Counted from the first letter of the stretch, positions 8,313 to 15,817 are shown. The stretch: DNA of 64,000 bases from Candidatus Endomicrobium embiratermitis (GCA_009781315.1 WQYI01000003.1:1-64000); one strand, 5' to 3'. Translations and numbers: made by a program. The notes: generated from the letters alone by a model not told the origin.

Positions 8313-8609
8313 CCACTAGGCAGTTTTTACAATCAGAATGCTACCAAAAATGAAACTTTAATAAATGCCCTTGTTACAAGTCATAAATGGAATAAAGAAG
8401 TTTTGTATGAAAAGAAATCGGTAAGAGAAATAATGACTAGAGAAAAGCTTACCAAACGCTTTGTAGCGCGAATGATAAACCTATCATTTTTGTCGCCAAA
8501 CATAGTAACCGCAATACTGCAAGGTAAACAACCGCCTGATTTAACCGTAAGAAAACTGCTGGAGATTAATACAGCTGATTGGCAAAAACAAGAAGAGCAA
8601 ATATTTTAA
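8313..8609 (+). pseudogene. Serine recombinase, C-terminal remnant
   Basis: The open stretch reads NQNATKNETLINALVTSHKW..., then KLTKRFVARMINLSFLSPNI and VTAILQGKQPPDLTV. It matches the extreme C-terminus of large serine (resolvase-type) site-specific recombinases, where a helix-turn-helix is followed by a conserved LAFLAPDIVEAIL-GxQP block. The catalytic N-terminal domain and recombinase domain are absent: the in-frame sequence stops at 8310, right at the border of the IS3 element. No matching 5' part is visible on the other side of the IS, so more than a simple insertion has happened. It indicates that an integrative element once sat here. Confidence 0.75.
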
Positions 8610-9406
8610 TATTTTTCTTCAATATATCCTTTTTCTTTCATCTCTTTATATTTTTTTAGTACTTCTTTTGAAACTACCAAAGCTGTACTTATTGCACATA
8701 ATTCATCGTAAGGACTAAACTCTTTTTTCCAATATTTAAACTCTGGATATTGAATGTTATTATTAAGGTGATGATGTTTTACATGACAGTATTTTGCATA
8801 TACTACTTTCATAATCTTTTCTTCTACAAACTCATCAACCATAGACTGTACTGTGCATTTTCGTTTTGGGAACTCTTTATATGATTCTCGTAATATTTTG
8901 ATTTTACCTGTGTAATTATTCTTTTCTGATTTTAAGAAATTTATAACATCAGTATAGTTTTGCCCTAGCTTAATATATTTATTTCCAAACTTTTCCAGTA
9001 TGTTTACGTAAACTTCTATTTGTTTCGGGTTAGGAGCTCCTAACTCGGCTTCTCTATATTCTAGTGCCAAGCCATTTATTGTTAAGAAATCGATATAATA
9101 TTCCGCTTTATTATTCTTTATACAATAAAGCATTAAAGACATACCTTCGACCATCATACCAGCTAAGGTTATTATTTCTGCCTCAAAATATTTTAGAGAT
9201 AGTAGATATATAGCTTCCGCCGTTATTGTTAAGTTTTCCAAAAAATTAGCTACTAATAAAGTATCATAAGTTTTATATTTACGAGGTTTTCTTTGCATTT
9301 GCTGCATTTCCAAGATTACACTTCTTAAATGAGCTAAATTCTTTTCCTTCCATCTCAAAGTGTATTCTGGTGTTGGTAAGTCACGGGGTATGTCATTATC
9401 TGTCAT
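8606..9406 (-). CDS. Helical protein, possibly DUF5677-like
   Basis: This is a 266-residue, mostly alpha-helical soluble protein with AAAGGA upstream of the ATG. Segments such as LLVANFLENLTITAEAIYLL and EIITLAGMMVEGMSLMLYCI, and a late Tyr-His cluster (YAKYCHVKHHHLNNN), resemble DUF5677-type proteins, in which a conserved His/Tyr region follows helical repeats. The match is a recollection of pattern, not a computed hit. It lies 35 nt downstream of the DUF2971 gene on the same strand, so the two probably form an operon. Its last 4 nt overlap the end of the recombinase remnant on the opposite strand. The function is unknown; the island context suggests defence or stress. Confidence 0.5.
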   Translation of the reverse strand: MTDNDIPRDLPTPEYTLRWKEKNLAHLRSVILEMQQMQRKPRKYKTYDTLLVANFLENLTITAEAIYLLSLKYFEAEIITLAGMMVEGMSLMLYCIKNNKAEYYIDFLTINGLALEYREAELGAPNPKQIEVYVNILEKFGNKYIKLGQNYTDVINFLKSEKNNYTGKIKILRESYKEFPKRKCTVQSMVDEFVEEKIMKVVYAKYCHVKHHHLNNNIQYPEFKYWKKEFSPYDELCAISTALVVSKEVLKKYKEMKEKGYIEEKY

Positions 9407-9441
9407 TTGGAATCCTTTAAATTACTTATAAGCTATAACAT

Positions 9442-10458
9442 TTATATGTAAGATGCTGAAGATTTTCTGACAGCAATATCTTGTATATTAAAGCCATTAG
9501 TAATCAAGAATTTATGAATATTTGGTATAGCAACACTGCACTTTGGCCCTAAAATTATTTCATTGATTAGATTACCATGTTTTGAATTAGTGCTTAATGG
9601 ATATTTATAATAAGAAACTATGTCTCTGCCGTTATAGTAGTAATCATAATTTAACGTACATTTATCTTTTTTGAGACATTTGTCTTTTTCATTACATTCA
9701 GCGCCAATATTGTAATACATGCGCCATTCCAATTCTTCTTTAAATGCCGGGTTTTTATATATTTTCATTTTTTCTAATAAAATATCTAACAGGGCTTTGT
9801 TATCAATATTTAAAAGTATATTCATTAAAAATTTGTCGAGAATATCTCCGATATCATTATTAAGATCTTTGTTTGCATCAACATATAACATTTCTACAGA
9901 TTGTATCTTTTTGTTTTCTGTATCCAATAATGACTTAGTATTGAAACCAATAGACACACCCTTCCCATCATCAGCATATGCTCTCCATTGGCTTAATATA
10001 TCTCCTGTAAGTGAAAAACAAGCAATATGTCCAATACTTACATTTTTTATTAATGTTTCTTTAATATAACTGTAAAAATTTTTATGCATTTGTATTTTTT
10101 GATTTTTATATTGATCAAATGTTGTCGGAAATGAGCTTTTATATAATTTAGCCTTAGTAATAAATTCATTGAATGCTTCTTTTTGAATACCTAACTTATC
10201 AAATTCTTCTTTTATATTGTCTTCAAAATTTTCGCTTAAGATAATTTTATTACTGTTTTCGTATTCTGTCTTTAGAATTTCCGGATTTTTCTCTATATTA
10301 TTTATCGCATCACTAATAATAATCATAATAATTTTGATTGTATAAATTAATTCTTCAGAGTCATTTGTCGTAAGCATATTTGTCAACCACAATTCACGAC
10401 TTTTTATTATTTTCATAAAATTATCCACGCTACAATAATGATAAACAGTATTTGTCAT
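9442..10458 (-). CDS. DUF2971 family protein
   Basis: This is a 338-residue soluble protein with GGGAG 8 nt before ATG. It opens with VYHYCSVDNFMKIIKSRELWLTN, in which the YHY/W pattern is typical of DUF2971. The middle holds the diagnostic block ACFSLTGDILSQWRAYADDGKGVSIGF and the end has EIILGPKCS. The family has a fold related to ADP-ribosyl-type or toxin-like domains and is frequent in defence islands; its biochemical activity is not established. A Cys-rich stretch (CNEKDKCLKKDKC) near residue 265 is unusual and could bind metal. It probably forms an operon with the DUF5677-like gene downstream. Confidence 0.8.
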   Translation of the reverse strand: MTNTVYHYCSVDNFMKIIKSRELWLTNMLTTNDSEELIYTIKIIMIIISDAINNIEKNPEILKTEYENSNKIILSENFEDNIKEEFDKLGIQKEAFNEFITKAKLYKSSFPTTFDQYKNQKIQMHKNFYSYIKETLIKNVSIGHIACFSLTGDILSQWRAYADDGKGVSIGFNTKSLLDTENKKIQSVEMLYVDANKDLNNDIGDILDKFLMNILLNIDNKALLDILLEKMKIYKNPAFKEELEWRMYYNIGAECNEKDKCLKKDKCTLNYDYYYNGRDIVSYYKYPLSTNSKHGNLINEIILGPKCSVAIPNIHKFLITNGFNIQDIAVRKSSASYI

Positions 10459-10785
10459 TTCGCTAACTCCCAGTATCTAAAATTGCAAACCTTTAATAAG
10501 GATATTATAATATATACGCAATAGATAAACAAAGAACAGAAGATATCAAACTTTTTATTTAATTTTTCCTGAATTTTTCAATTTACTCTACACTGTAGAG
10601 CAAATTTCAATTATGATATTATACTATTATAATCAATTGTATTCTTCTGCGAGTTCTTGTAAATATAATTCAAGAATTTTCAATTTAGCAGGCGCTGCCT
10701 GCTAAATTAAATTCATCCATTAAGTTGATCTTGGATCAACACAATATGACTACACTAACGTATCAAAATATTGTAATATGTATGT
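10459..10785. other. Divergent intergenic region with three palindromes
   Basis: These 327 bases separate two divergent units. The DUF2971 side has an AT-rich promoter-like stretch (10500-10530) with TATAAT reading leftwards. The middle and right hold the three palindromes listed separately. On the right, TAATAT at 10774-10779 ends 6 nt before the ATG of the DUF488-fusion gene and could be its -10 box. Confidence 0.6.
10586..10740. promoter_or_regulatory. Three palindromes upstream of the DUF488-fusion cassette
   Basis: CTCTACA-c-TGTAGAG is at 10586-10600 (7-bp arms). AATTTAGCAGGC-gct-GCCTGCTAAATT is at 10682-10708 (12-bp perfect arms). GTTGATC-ttg-GATCAAC is at 10724-10740 (7-bp perfect arms). 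None is followed by a T-run. Their tight clustering before an operon that starts with an antitoxin-like domain suggests operators for autoregulation; an RNA-level role is the alternative. Confidence 0.45.
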
Positions 10786-11670
10786 ATGTTCTACAGAAAA
10801 AAAATATTATTAAATTTGCTTGACGCCTTTGGCGGCAAATTGGATAAAATTTCTTTTACAAAACTCTTATTTCTCTTTTGTGTATCCAATGAAAAAAATC
10901 GGCAGTATGAATTTGTTCCGTATCAATACGGAGCTTTTTCTTTTACTGCGTATTCCGATATAAATGGACTAAAAAGAGAAGGTATGGTTTATGAAGGCGA
11001 TAATTATTTTGCATTGCAGCAATTTGATAAGCAATCCTATAAAATAACTGAAGATGATAATGAAAGAATTGACAGCCTTTACCGGCAGTTTAATGGTAAA
11101 ACTTCTGATGATTTGATGGAAATAACCTATGCAAATTATCCATACTATGCCAAAAATAGTAAAAAGAAAGATCTAATAACGGCAGAAATAAAAAATGCTA
11201 TTAAGACCGCTATTTCAGAAGATAATAGTACAACTTTGTTTGATATTGGTTATGAGGGCAAAAGTCTGGAAGCATATCTGAATTTATTGATAACAAACAA
11301 TATAAAAACTCTTGTTGATGTAAGAAAAAATCCTATAAGTATGAAATACGGGTTTTCTAAAGGCTTTTTGTCAAAAAGAACCAACGACTTAGGTATTGAA
11401 TACCTCCATGTTCCCGAACTTGGTATAGAATCAGACAAGAGGCAATCTTTAAACTCTTTTGAAGATTATCAAAATCTATTTGCAAATTATGAAGACACTA
11501 CATTAAAAAGAAATATTAAAAGCGTAGAAAAAGTTCACGACATTTTAATGCAAGATAGAAGAATTGCGCTTACCTGCTTTGAGGCTGATAAAAATTACTG
11601 TCATAGATATAGAGTGGTCAATTGTATAAATAATCTTTATCCTAATGAATTTGAAACGGAACATTTATAA
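10786..11670 (+). CDS. Panacea-like / DUF488 fusion protein
   Basis: This is a 294-residue protein in two parts. Residues 1 to about 110 (KISFTKLLFLFC, FVPYQYGAFSF, LKREGMV) resemble Panacea/DUF4065-type antitoxin domains. Residues about 150-290 form a DUF488 domain: LFDIGYEGKSLEAYLNLL, LVDVRKNPISMKYGFSK, then ALTCFEADKNYCHRYRV, the conserved C-x-E-x(6)-CHR signature. DUF488 function is unproven; the Cys and His pattern suggests a catalytic or metal site. No ribosome-binding site is evident and a TAATAT box is only 6 nt upstream, so the mRNA may be leaderless. It is followed without a gap by the KTYP-motif gene. Family calls are from motif memory. Confidence 0.75.
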   Translation: MFYRKKILLNLLDAFGGKLDKISFTKLLFLFCVSNEKNRQYEFVPYQYGAFSFTAYSDINGLKREGMVYEGDNYFALQQFDKQSYKITEDDNERIDSLYRQFNGKTSDDLMEITYANYPYYAKNSKKKDLITAEIKNAIKTAISEDNSTTLFDIGYEGKSLEAYLNLLITNNIKTLVDVRKNPISMKYGFSKGFLSKRTNDLGIEYLHVPELGIESDKRQSLNSFEDYQNLFANYEDTTLKRNIKSVEKVHDILMQDRRIALTCFEADKNYCHRYRVVNCINNLYPNEFETEHL

Positions 11671-12456
11671 ATGAAAGAAACAAAGAAAATCCTTATAACC
11701 GTTAAAACCTATCCGACTCCTTCAAAAAAATATGATGAACTTGTCTGTACAGCTGGTATTACTGAAGATGGCAAATGGATTAGATTATATCCAATAGAAT
11801 TTAGAAAACTTCCTTATGATAAACAATATAAAAAGTATGATTGGGTTGAAGTTGTAGTAGAAAGAAATGATTCTGATTTCAGAAAAGAAAGTTTTAGACC
11901 TATAAGCGAATGTAAGATAGTGAAAAGTATTGGGACTGAAAATAATTGGGCTGAAAGACGTGCAGTTTTAAAGAACGTAAAAACCTATACAAATCTAAAA
12001 AAGTTGATTGCTGATTCAAAAACGCCAAACTTTAAATCTTTAGCATTATTTAAACCAACAAAAATAATAGATTTTATTTATGAAGAACAAGACCCTAATT
12101 GGAGCAGAGAAGAAAATAAGCAACTTGAGCTGTTTTTTTCAAAAGATTTTAAACGCGTAGAAAAATTACCGTTTAAGTTTAAGTATGTCTTTGAAGACGA
12201 TGAAGGTAAAACATCTAAACTATCTATTACAGATTGGGAAATTGGTGCGTTGTTTTTAAAATATAAGAAAGACCATAAATTAGCTTGTCAAAAAGTCAAA
12301 GAAAAATATTTTGATGACTTTGCTCACAAGAAAGATTTACATTTCTTTTTAGGCACAACAAAAGACCATCACAATACCGCAAGAAATCCATTCATTATCA
12401 TCGGTACTTTTCATCCAAACAAAACTGTAGAAGATAAGCAGGGAATATTGTTTTAA
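11671..12456 (+). CDS. KTYP-motif protein of the DUF488 cassette, unknown function
   Basis: This is a 261-residue basic soluble protein whose ATG immediately follows the stop codon of the DUF488-fusion gene, so translation is coupled. The N-terminus has KKILITVKTYPTPSKKYDELVCTAGI and GKWIRLYPIEFR, a small barrel-like region that I have seen associated with DUF488 partners but cannot name. Further on come WAERR, FKPTKI and a C-terminal FFLGTTKDHHNTARNPFIIIGTFHP, whose conserved-looking His residues could be functional. No helix-turn-helix or nuclease motif is obvious. I infer that the two proteins act together. Confidence 0.6.
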   Translation: MKETKKILITVKTYPTPSKKYDELVCTAGITEDGKWIRLYPIEFRKLPYDKQYKKYDWVEVVVERNDSDFRKESFRPISECKIVKSIGTENNWAERRAVLKNVKTYTNLKKLIADSKTPNFKSLALFKPTKIIDFIYEEQDPNWSREENKQLELFFSKDFKRVEKLPFKFKYVFEDDEGKTSKLSITDWEIGALFLKYKKDHKLACQKVKEKYFDDFAHKKDLHFFLGTTKDHHNTARNPFIIIGTFHPNKTVEDKQGILF

Positions 12457-12458
12457 CT

Positions 12459-12477
12459 CGGGGCACACTGTGCCCCG
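12459..12477 (+). terminator. GC-rich hairpin after the DUF488 cassette
   Basis: CGGGGCAC-act-GTGCCCCG forms a perfect 8-bp stem (9 bp on DNA) starting just after the stop codon. There is no T-run, so it is either a weak or Rho-assisted terminator or an mRNA 3'-end stabiliser. Confidence 0.5.
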
Positions 12478-12594
12478 AAGCTTCTTGAGATGAGGCAATT
12501 GTGCACACAGTGTGTTCACTTTTCTAAATTTGACCTTTCCCTCGAAAGAAGTTCCATTTCCAAGTTAATGAAAACGTGGTAAAATACCAACAAA

Positions 12595-12626
12595 AAAACC
12601 GGTATTTTGTTTTAAATATCGGTTTT
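12595..12626. terminator. Bidirectional terminator between the DUF488 cassette and the cold-shock gene
   Basis: Stem AAAACCGGTATTT (12595-12607) pairs with AAATATCGGTTTT (12614-12626), with one wobble. It is flanked by an A-run on the left and a T-run on the right, so it can terminate in both directions. It lies between convergent genes. Confidence 0.75.
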
Positions 12627-12644
12627 TAAATTAAAATTAAAAAA

Positions 12645-12848
12645 CTATATTTTTCTAATTTTAGTTGCTTTGGGGCCTTTGTCTGAAGATGAAACTTCAA
12701 ATTCTACTTCCTGACCTTCCGCTAAAGATTTAAAGCCATCACTCTGGATTTCCTGAAAATGCGCGAAAAGATCCGCAGAACCGTCATCCGGTGTTATGAA
12801 GCCAAAGCCTTTTTGATCGTTAAACCACTTTACTTTACCTTTTGCCAT
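12645..12848 (-). CDS. cspA: Cold-shock protein (CspA family)
   Basis: This is a 67-residue single-domain OB-fold protein with the RNA-binding motifs KGFGFI (RNP1) and LFAHF (RNP2) and the usual start [11 protein letters not shown]. It binds single-stranded RNA and DNA and acts as an RNA chaperone. A GGGAG ribosome-binding site lies 9 nt before ATG. It follows the 81-residue basic protein by 65 nt on the same strand; a TACAAT-like box in the gap (12902-12907) may give it its own promoter. A second paralogue lies at 52755-52958. Confidence 0.95.
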   Translation of the reverse strand: MAKGKVKWFNDQKGFGFITPDDGSADLFAHFQEIQSDGFKSLAEGQEVEFEVSSSDKGPKATKIRKI

Positions 12849-12913
12849 GTTATACTACTCCCTTTTTTAATTTACAGCTCTTTGAGAAAGCCGCTGCATG
12901 CATTGTATCATTT

Positions 12914-13159
12914 TTAAAAACGATTTCTTTTTTTATTTTTAAAGTTAAAATTTTTACCGTCAGCAACTACTTTTGGTTTCCTGTCGGCATTAAAGTGAGG
13001 CTTGCGGTCAAAATCTCTTCCGTCGCTCTTGTTGAAAGGATTTCTGCCTGGAAAAGAATCTCTCCTTGGCGGAAAAGATTTTTTCTTTTCAAGCAGGTTA
13101 GTGATTTTTTCCAATTGCATACTTATGTTTTTTAGCTGCGCCAATATTTCATTATCCAT
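12914..13159 (-). CDS. Small basic RG/NF-rich protein upstream of cspA
   Basis: This is an 81-residue protein with a strong ribosome-binding site (AAGGAG, 7 nt before ATG). It starts with an amphipathic helix (EILAQLKNISMQLEKITNLLEKK, likely a short coiled coil) and continues with a low-complexity tail rich in Arg, Lys, Asp, Phe and Asn (PPRRDSFPGRNPF, DFDRKPHF, KNKKRNRF). Such tails often bind RNA. I recognise no family. Its placement directly before a cold-shock gene suggests a role with RNA, by inference only. Confidence 0.6.
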   Translation of the reverse strand: MDNEILAQLKNISMQLEKITNLLEKKKSFPPRRDSFPGRNPFNKSDGRDFDRKPHFNADRKPKVVADGKNFNFKNKKRNRF

Positions 13160-13203
13160 TGCCGGCTCCTTAGTATCTATCTAATTTCTAAGCTGATTTC
13201 AAA

Positions 13204-13296
13204 AGGGGAGCTTTTAAAATCAAAACAGAGAATGCTTTGTTTATTTTCGGCAAAATCCGGCTGATTAGCGCCTTTATTCGTGTTCTCTGCTCCCCT
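13204..13296. repeat. Interrupted inverted repeat in the 13.2-kb spacer
   Basis: AGGGGAGC (13204-13211) and CAGAGAA (13226-13232) are mirrored by TTCTCTG and GCTCCCCT at 13283-13296. The left arm carries a 14-nt insertion. The result is a long imperfect hairpin between the tRNA-Ser and the basic-protein gene; it may be a leader structure or a decayed repeat. Confidence 0.35.
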
Positions 13297-13363
13297 AAAT
13301 AGAAAATCCCCGACGTGGTTATACTAAATCGGGAGATATTTAAAACAGAGAAAAACTAGGATA

Positions 13364-13450
13364 CGGAGAGATAGGGATTCGAACCCTAGTTACCCTTTCG
13401 GATAAACAGTCTTTCCAGGACTGCGCCTTAAACCGCTCGGCCATCTCTCC
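13364..13450 (-). tRNA. tRNA-Ser (anticodon GGA)
   Basis: On the minus strand GGAGAGA pairs with TCTCTCC as acceptor stem with discriminator G. The D arm is GCC...GGC, the anticodon stem is CAGTC/GACTG with loop CTGGAAA (anticodon GGA), the long variable arm is typical of class II tRNAs, and the T arm carries GGTTCGAATCC. CCA is not encoded. It reads UCC and UCU codons. Confidence 0.97.
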
Positions 13451-13510
13451 GTTGACATCAATATGTAAAACTACAACTATATTGCGCTTCTAAATATTTT
13501 TATAAACTTT

Positions 13511-13612
13511 TAACTGTGCCAGGAGTCGGTTCCGGGGCGCTCACCATCTCGCGCCCGCGGCAAACTTGTCCTCGTTATTCCTCGGACTGCCGCCCACTCG
13601 GCCATCTCTCCG
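13511..13612 (-). other. Degenerate tRNA-Ser-like structured sequence
   Basis: The first 16 nt plus 6-7 nt of upstream flank repeat the adjacent tRNA-Ser almost exactly: CTCGGCCATCTCTCCG occurs at both loci on the plus strand, followed by yTGACAT. A D arm GCC...GGC can still form, but the anticodon arm is distorted and no T arm or matching 3' acceptor strand follows. Instead there is a GC-rich hairpin GGGCGC...GCGCCC (13535-13540 with 13551-13556). This GC-rich patch in an AT-rich spacer looks like a decayed duplicate tRNA or a small RNA derived from one. Confidence 0.5.
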
Positions 13613-13682
13613 CTGACATATTCAATTAAAAATTTTACAACGAGAGGCTATTTTACAATATTATCTCTCTTTATTCAACGGC

Positions 13683-15476
13683 CTATCGTCCGCCTCCTCC
13701 GCCCCCTCCCGATCCGCCGCCAGAGCTGCCTCCTCCTCCGGAGCCGCTTCCGCTGCTTCTGCTTCTTGGAGCGGACGAATTTATCGCGGAAATAAGGAAA
13801 CTTCTTGTAAGAGCTCTCGTTCCGCCTATATTATACGTATAGTAGTCCATAGTTTGCCGTGAAAGCGTTTTTTTAAATCGTTTCATCCATTTATTTTCCA
13901 TGCCGAAAGCAAAAGCATAAGGGATATAATCCGCGAATATTTTTGCATTATCAATCGGAACAGAAGCGGCGACTCTGTGCTTTTCCGCGATTGTCATATA
14001 TCTGTGAAAGCCTTTAATTTTCTTAAAAAGTTCCCGTCCTTCGTATGTTAGATTACCTATTATATTAATATAAATAAGAAACGCCCAAAATGATAATAGA
14101 AAAAATATCTCAATGGTCGCAGCTGCCATTCCCGAACCCGCGCAAATCCCGAAAAAGAACAAAGAATAAAACAAGTTGAGAAGTATAAAAGCTATAATTT
14201 TCAATACTTTGTTTTTCGCTACCAGCCCTACAAATACTAAAACAAATATTGAGTAATGCAAGTTTACAAATATAAATGCCAGCGCGATAAAGCCGAACGG
14301 AATGAGAAGAAGCTGAAACAAAACCAGCATTAAAGCTGCCGGCAGAACATATTTTTTGTTGGACAATATATATTTTTTTCTTTCTAAATTGAAATTTTTT
14401 TCAATGTATTGTATGCATGACGAAATTCGCGACCAGTTAGATTGGTTTATTTTAAATTCTTCTTTTGAAGAGAACAGAAAGTCGATAATATATCTTTCTT
14501 CTTCCGGAAGCCCTGCAACACTTCTGTCTTTTAATTTCAGCACTGCCGTTTTTTGTTCTTCGGAGATTTCTATCTTATTTTTCATTGCCAGGCTTATTAA
14601 GGCGACGGCAAACATTTTCCTGTCGTTACCTCTGTTCCATAAACTGCGCATGAAAGCCGGAGAGATTCCTTTCGGAGGAGTAAATTCGGTTACTATTGCG
14701 TCTTTCGGATCTCTTCCTACCGCCAGCCATGTGCCAATGATGTATTTAAAAAAGAAAACAAAAAGAATAAGTCCCGCGGCCATAAGCATTAAACTTTTTG
14801 CGCTTAGAGCCGACAAAGACGTAAAGAAAGTTTTTTTATACGATTTTACTATGCCTTTTTCAAAAGGCACGGCGACGGTAAAACCTTCTCCTGCGTATAA
14901 ATCTTCTGTCGTCTCATAAAAATATGTTTCTGTTTTTACCGCGTTTGAACCTTTCGAGCCTTTCCTTCCTGTGTATAATGAAACAAGAGAGTCTTTAATA
15001 TCAGCGTCTTCCGGAAGCAATATGAGAAATGACGCGCGTTCTATGGTAAAATCCCAGTTATTTCCCGTCACGTTCCAGTAAACTTCGTCATAATCCGGAA
15101 AATCTTTTACGACATTCTTAACGGAATACGTAAGCCTGTAAGTATGTATTCCTTTTGGTATATAGTTGTCGTCGCCGAAGTTGATTCTCAGGTTTTTGCC
15201 GGATGTTTCAGTAAAAGAAGGGTGCGGCTCATTGTTCATATAGAGGCTTATGAATTCTACAGGCTCGGTTTCCGGATTTGGAATATCTCTGTACAAACCG
15301 CGCCTTATTTTAATATTCTCGGCGTTAACGGTGATAGTTTCTTCGACAATAACCGAGCCGTCTTTTTGCACCTGCATAGACGAAGCAAAGTTTAGTATTC
15401 TTTCTTCGGCAAAAGCCGCATGCGAGAACGCAAAAGAAAAAAATGCCGCGGATAAAAAAAGGAAAAACTTTCTCAT
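13683..15476 (-). CDS. DUF2207 membrane protein
   Basis: This is a 597-residue protein with GAGGTG 4 nt before ATG. It begins with a signal peptide (FLFLSAAFFSFAFSHAAFA), followed by an extracytoplasmic beta-rich DUF2207 domain (about 25-215: VQKDGSVIVEETITV, RGLYRDIPN, YWNVTGNNWDF). A membrane helix near 230-250, a cytoplasmic segment, a cluster of helices around 375-470 and a C-terminal tail of Gly/Ser repeats follow, ending in GGGGGGGR. The order and glycine tail are typical of YciQ/DUF2207 proteins. The function of the family is unknown; it is an envelope protein, probably inner-membrane. Confidence 0.85.
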   Translation of the reverse strand: MRKFFLFLSAAFFSFAFSHAAFAEERILNFASSMQVQKDGSVIVEETITVNAENIKIRRGLYRDIPNPETEPVEFISLYMNNEPHPSFTETSGKNLRINFGDDNYIPKGIHTYRLTYSVKNVVKDFPDYDEVYWNVTGNNWDFTIERASFLILLPEDADIKDSLVSLYTGRKGSKGSNAVKTETYFYETTEDLYAGEGFTVAVPFEKGIVKSYKKTFFTSLSALSAKSLMLMAAGLILFVFFFKYIIGTWLAVGRDPKDAIVTEFTPPKGISPAFMRSLWNRGNDRKMFAVALISLAMKNKIEISEEQKTAVLKLKDRSVAGLPEEERYIIDFLFSSKEEFKINQSNWSRISSCIQYIEKNFNLERKKYILSNKKYVLPAALMLVLFQLLLIPFGFIALAFIFVNLHYSIFVLVFVGLVAKNKVLKIIAFILLNLFYSLFFFGICAGSGMAAATIEIFFLLSFWAFLIYINIIGNLTYEGRELFKKIKGFHRYMTIAEKHRVAASVPIDNAKIFADYIPYAFAFGMENKWMKRFKKTLSRQTMDYYTYNIGGTRALTRSFLISAINSSAPRSRSSGSGSGGGGSSGGGSGGGGGGGR

Positions 15477-15622
15477 TTACACCTCTTCGCGCCGGTTAAT
15501 ATTTCCGGTTGCGCATATGACCATCGCAAAGCCGGCAAACAAACTGACAGAACCGACGATTTACAATTTACAATATTGCGTAAAAATTGGCAAACTGACA
15601 AAAGCATGTCTTTATCCTTTCT

Positions 15623-15750
15623 TTTGTCATACCGGCACCCGATTTAGGCGTTCGAGTGTAAACTCCAGCCGGTATCCGCGTTTAACTATAAACTAAAATG
15701 GATTCCGTTCCTTCGGCTTCGCTCAGGACAAGCTTTCAACGGAATGACAG
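15623..15750. repeat. Dispersed hairpin repeat, TGTCATwCyG/GAATGACA family
   Basis: TTGTCATACCGGC at the left and GGAATGACAG at the right bracket two imperfect hairpins: CCGGC...CCGGT, and GGATTCCGTT...AACGGAAT around the core CTTCGGCTTCGCTCAGGACAAG. Related copies lie at 22492, 45664, 53017 and 63838. Confidence 0.6.
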
Positions 15751-15804
15751 ACAAGAGACAATAATAACTTAATTGCAGATTTTACACAACCATATGTAGT
15801 TAGC

Positions 15805-15810
15805 TATAAT
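15805..15810 (+). promoter_or_regulatory. -10 box of the YgiQ-type gene, possibly leaderless
   Basis: TATAAT lies 7 nt before the ATG, with TTACAC 17 bp further upstream as a weak -35. There is no Shine-Dalgarno sequence in the gap, so transcription would begin at or next to the start codon. Confidence 0.5.
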
Positions 15811-15817
15811 AATCAAT

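Larger units (their letters stand above)
15477..15817. other. Divergent spacer filled with dispersed repeats
   Basis: These 341 bases hold a short (A/T)-type repeat (GATTTACAATTTACAATATT, 15557-15580) and a composite GTCATACCGG...GGAATGACAG repeat (15623-15750). The promoter region of the ygiQ-type gene, with TATAAT at 15805-15810, comes last. No gene is visible. Confidence 0.65.

Noticed and set aside
13364-13450. Island attachment site at the tRNA-Ser 3' end
   Set aside because: The island lies on the 3' side of the tRNA as expected, but I found no second copy of the tRNA 3' end anywhere on the left, and ordinary cold-shock genes lie in between.
13511-13612. Functional second tRNA-Ser, SRP RNA or RNase P RNA
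   Set aside because: No matching 3' acceptor strand or T arm exists, and none of the conserved core sequences of SRP or RNase P RNA that I know is present.
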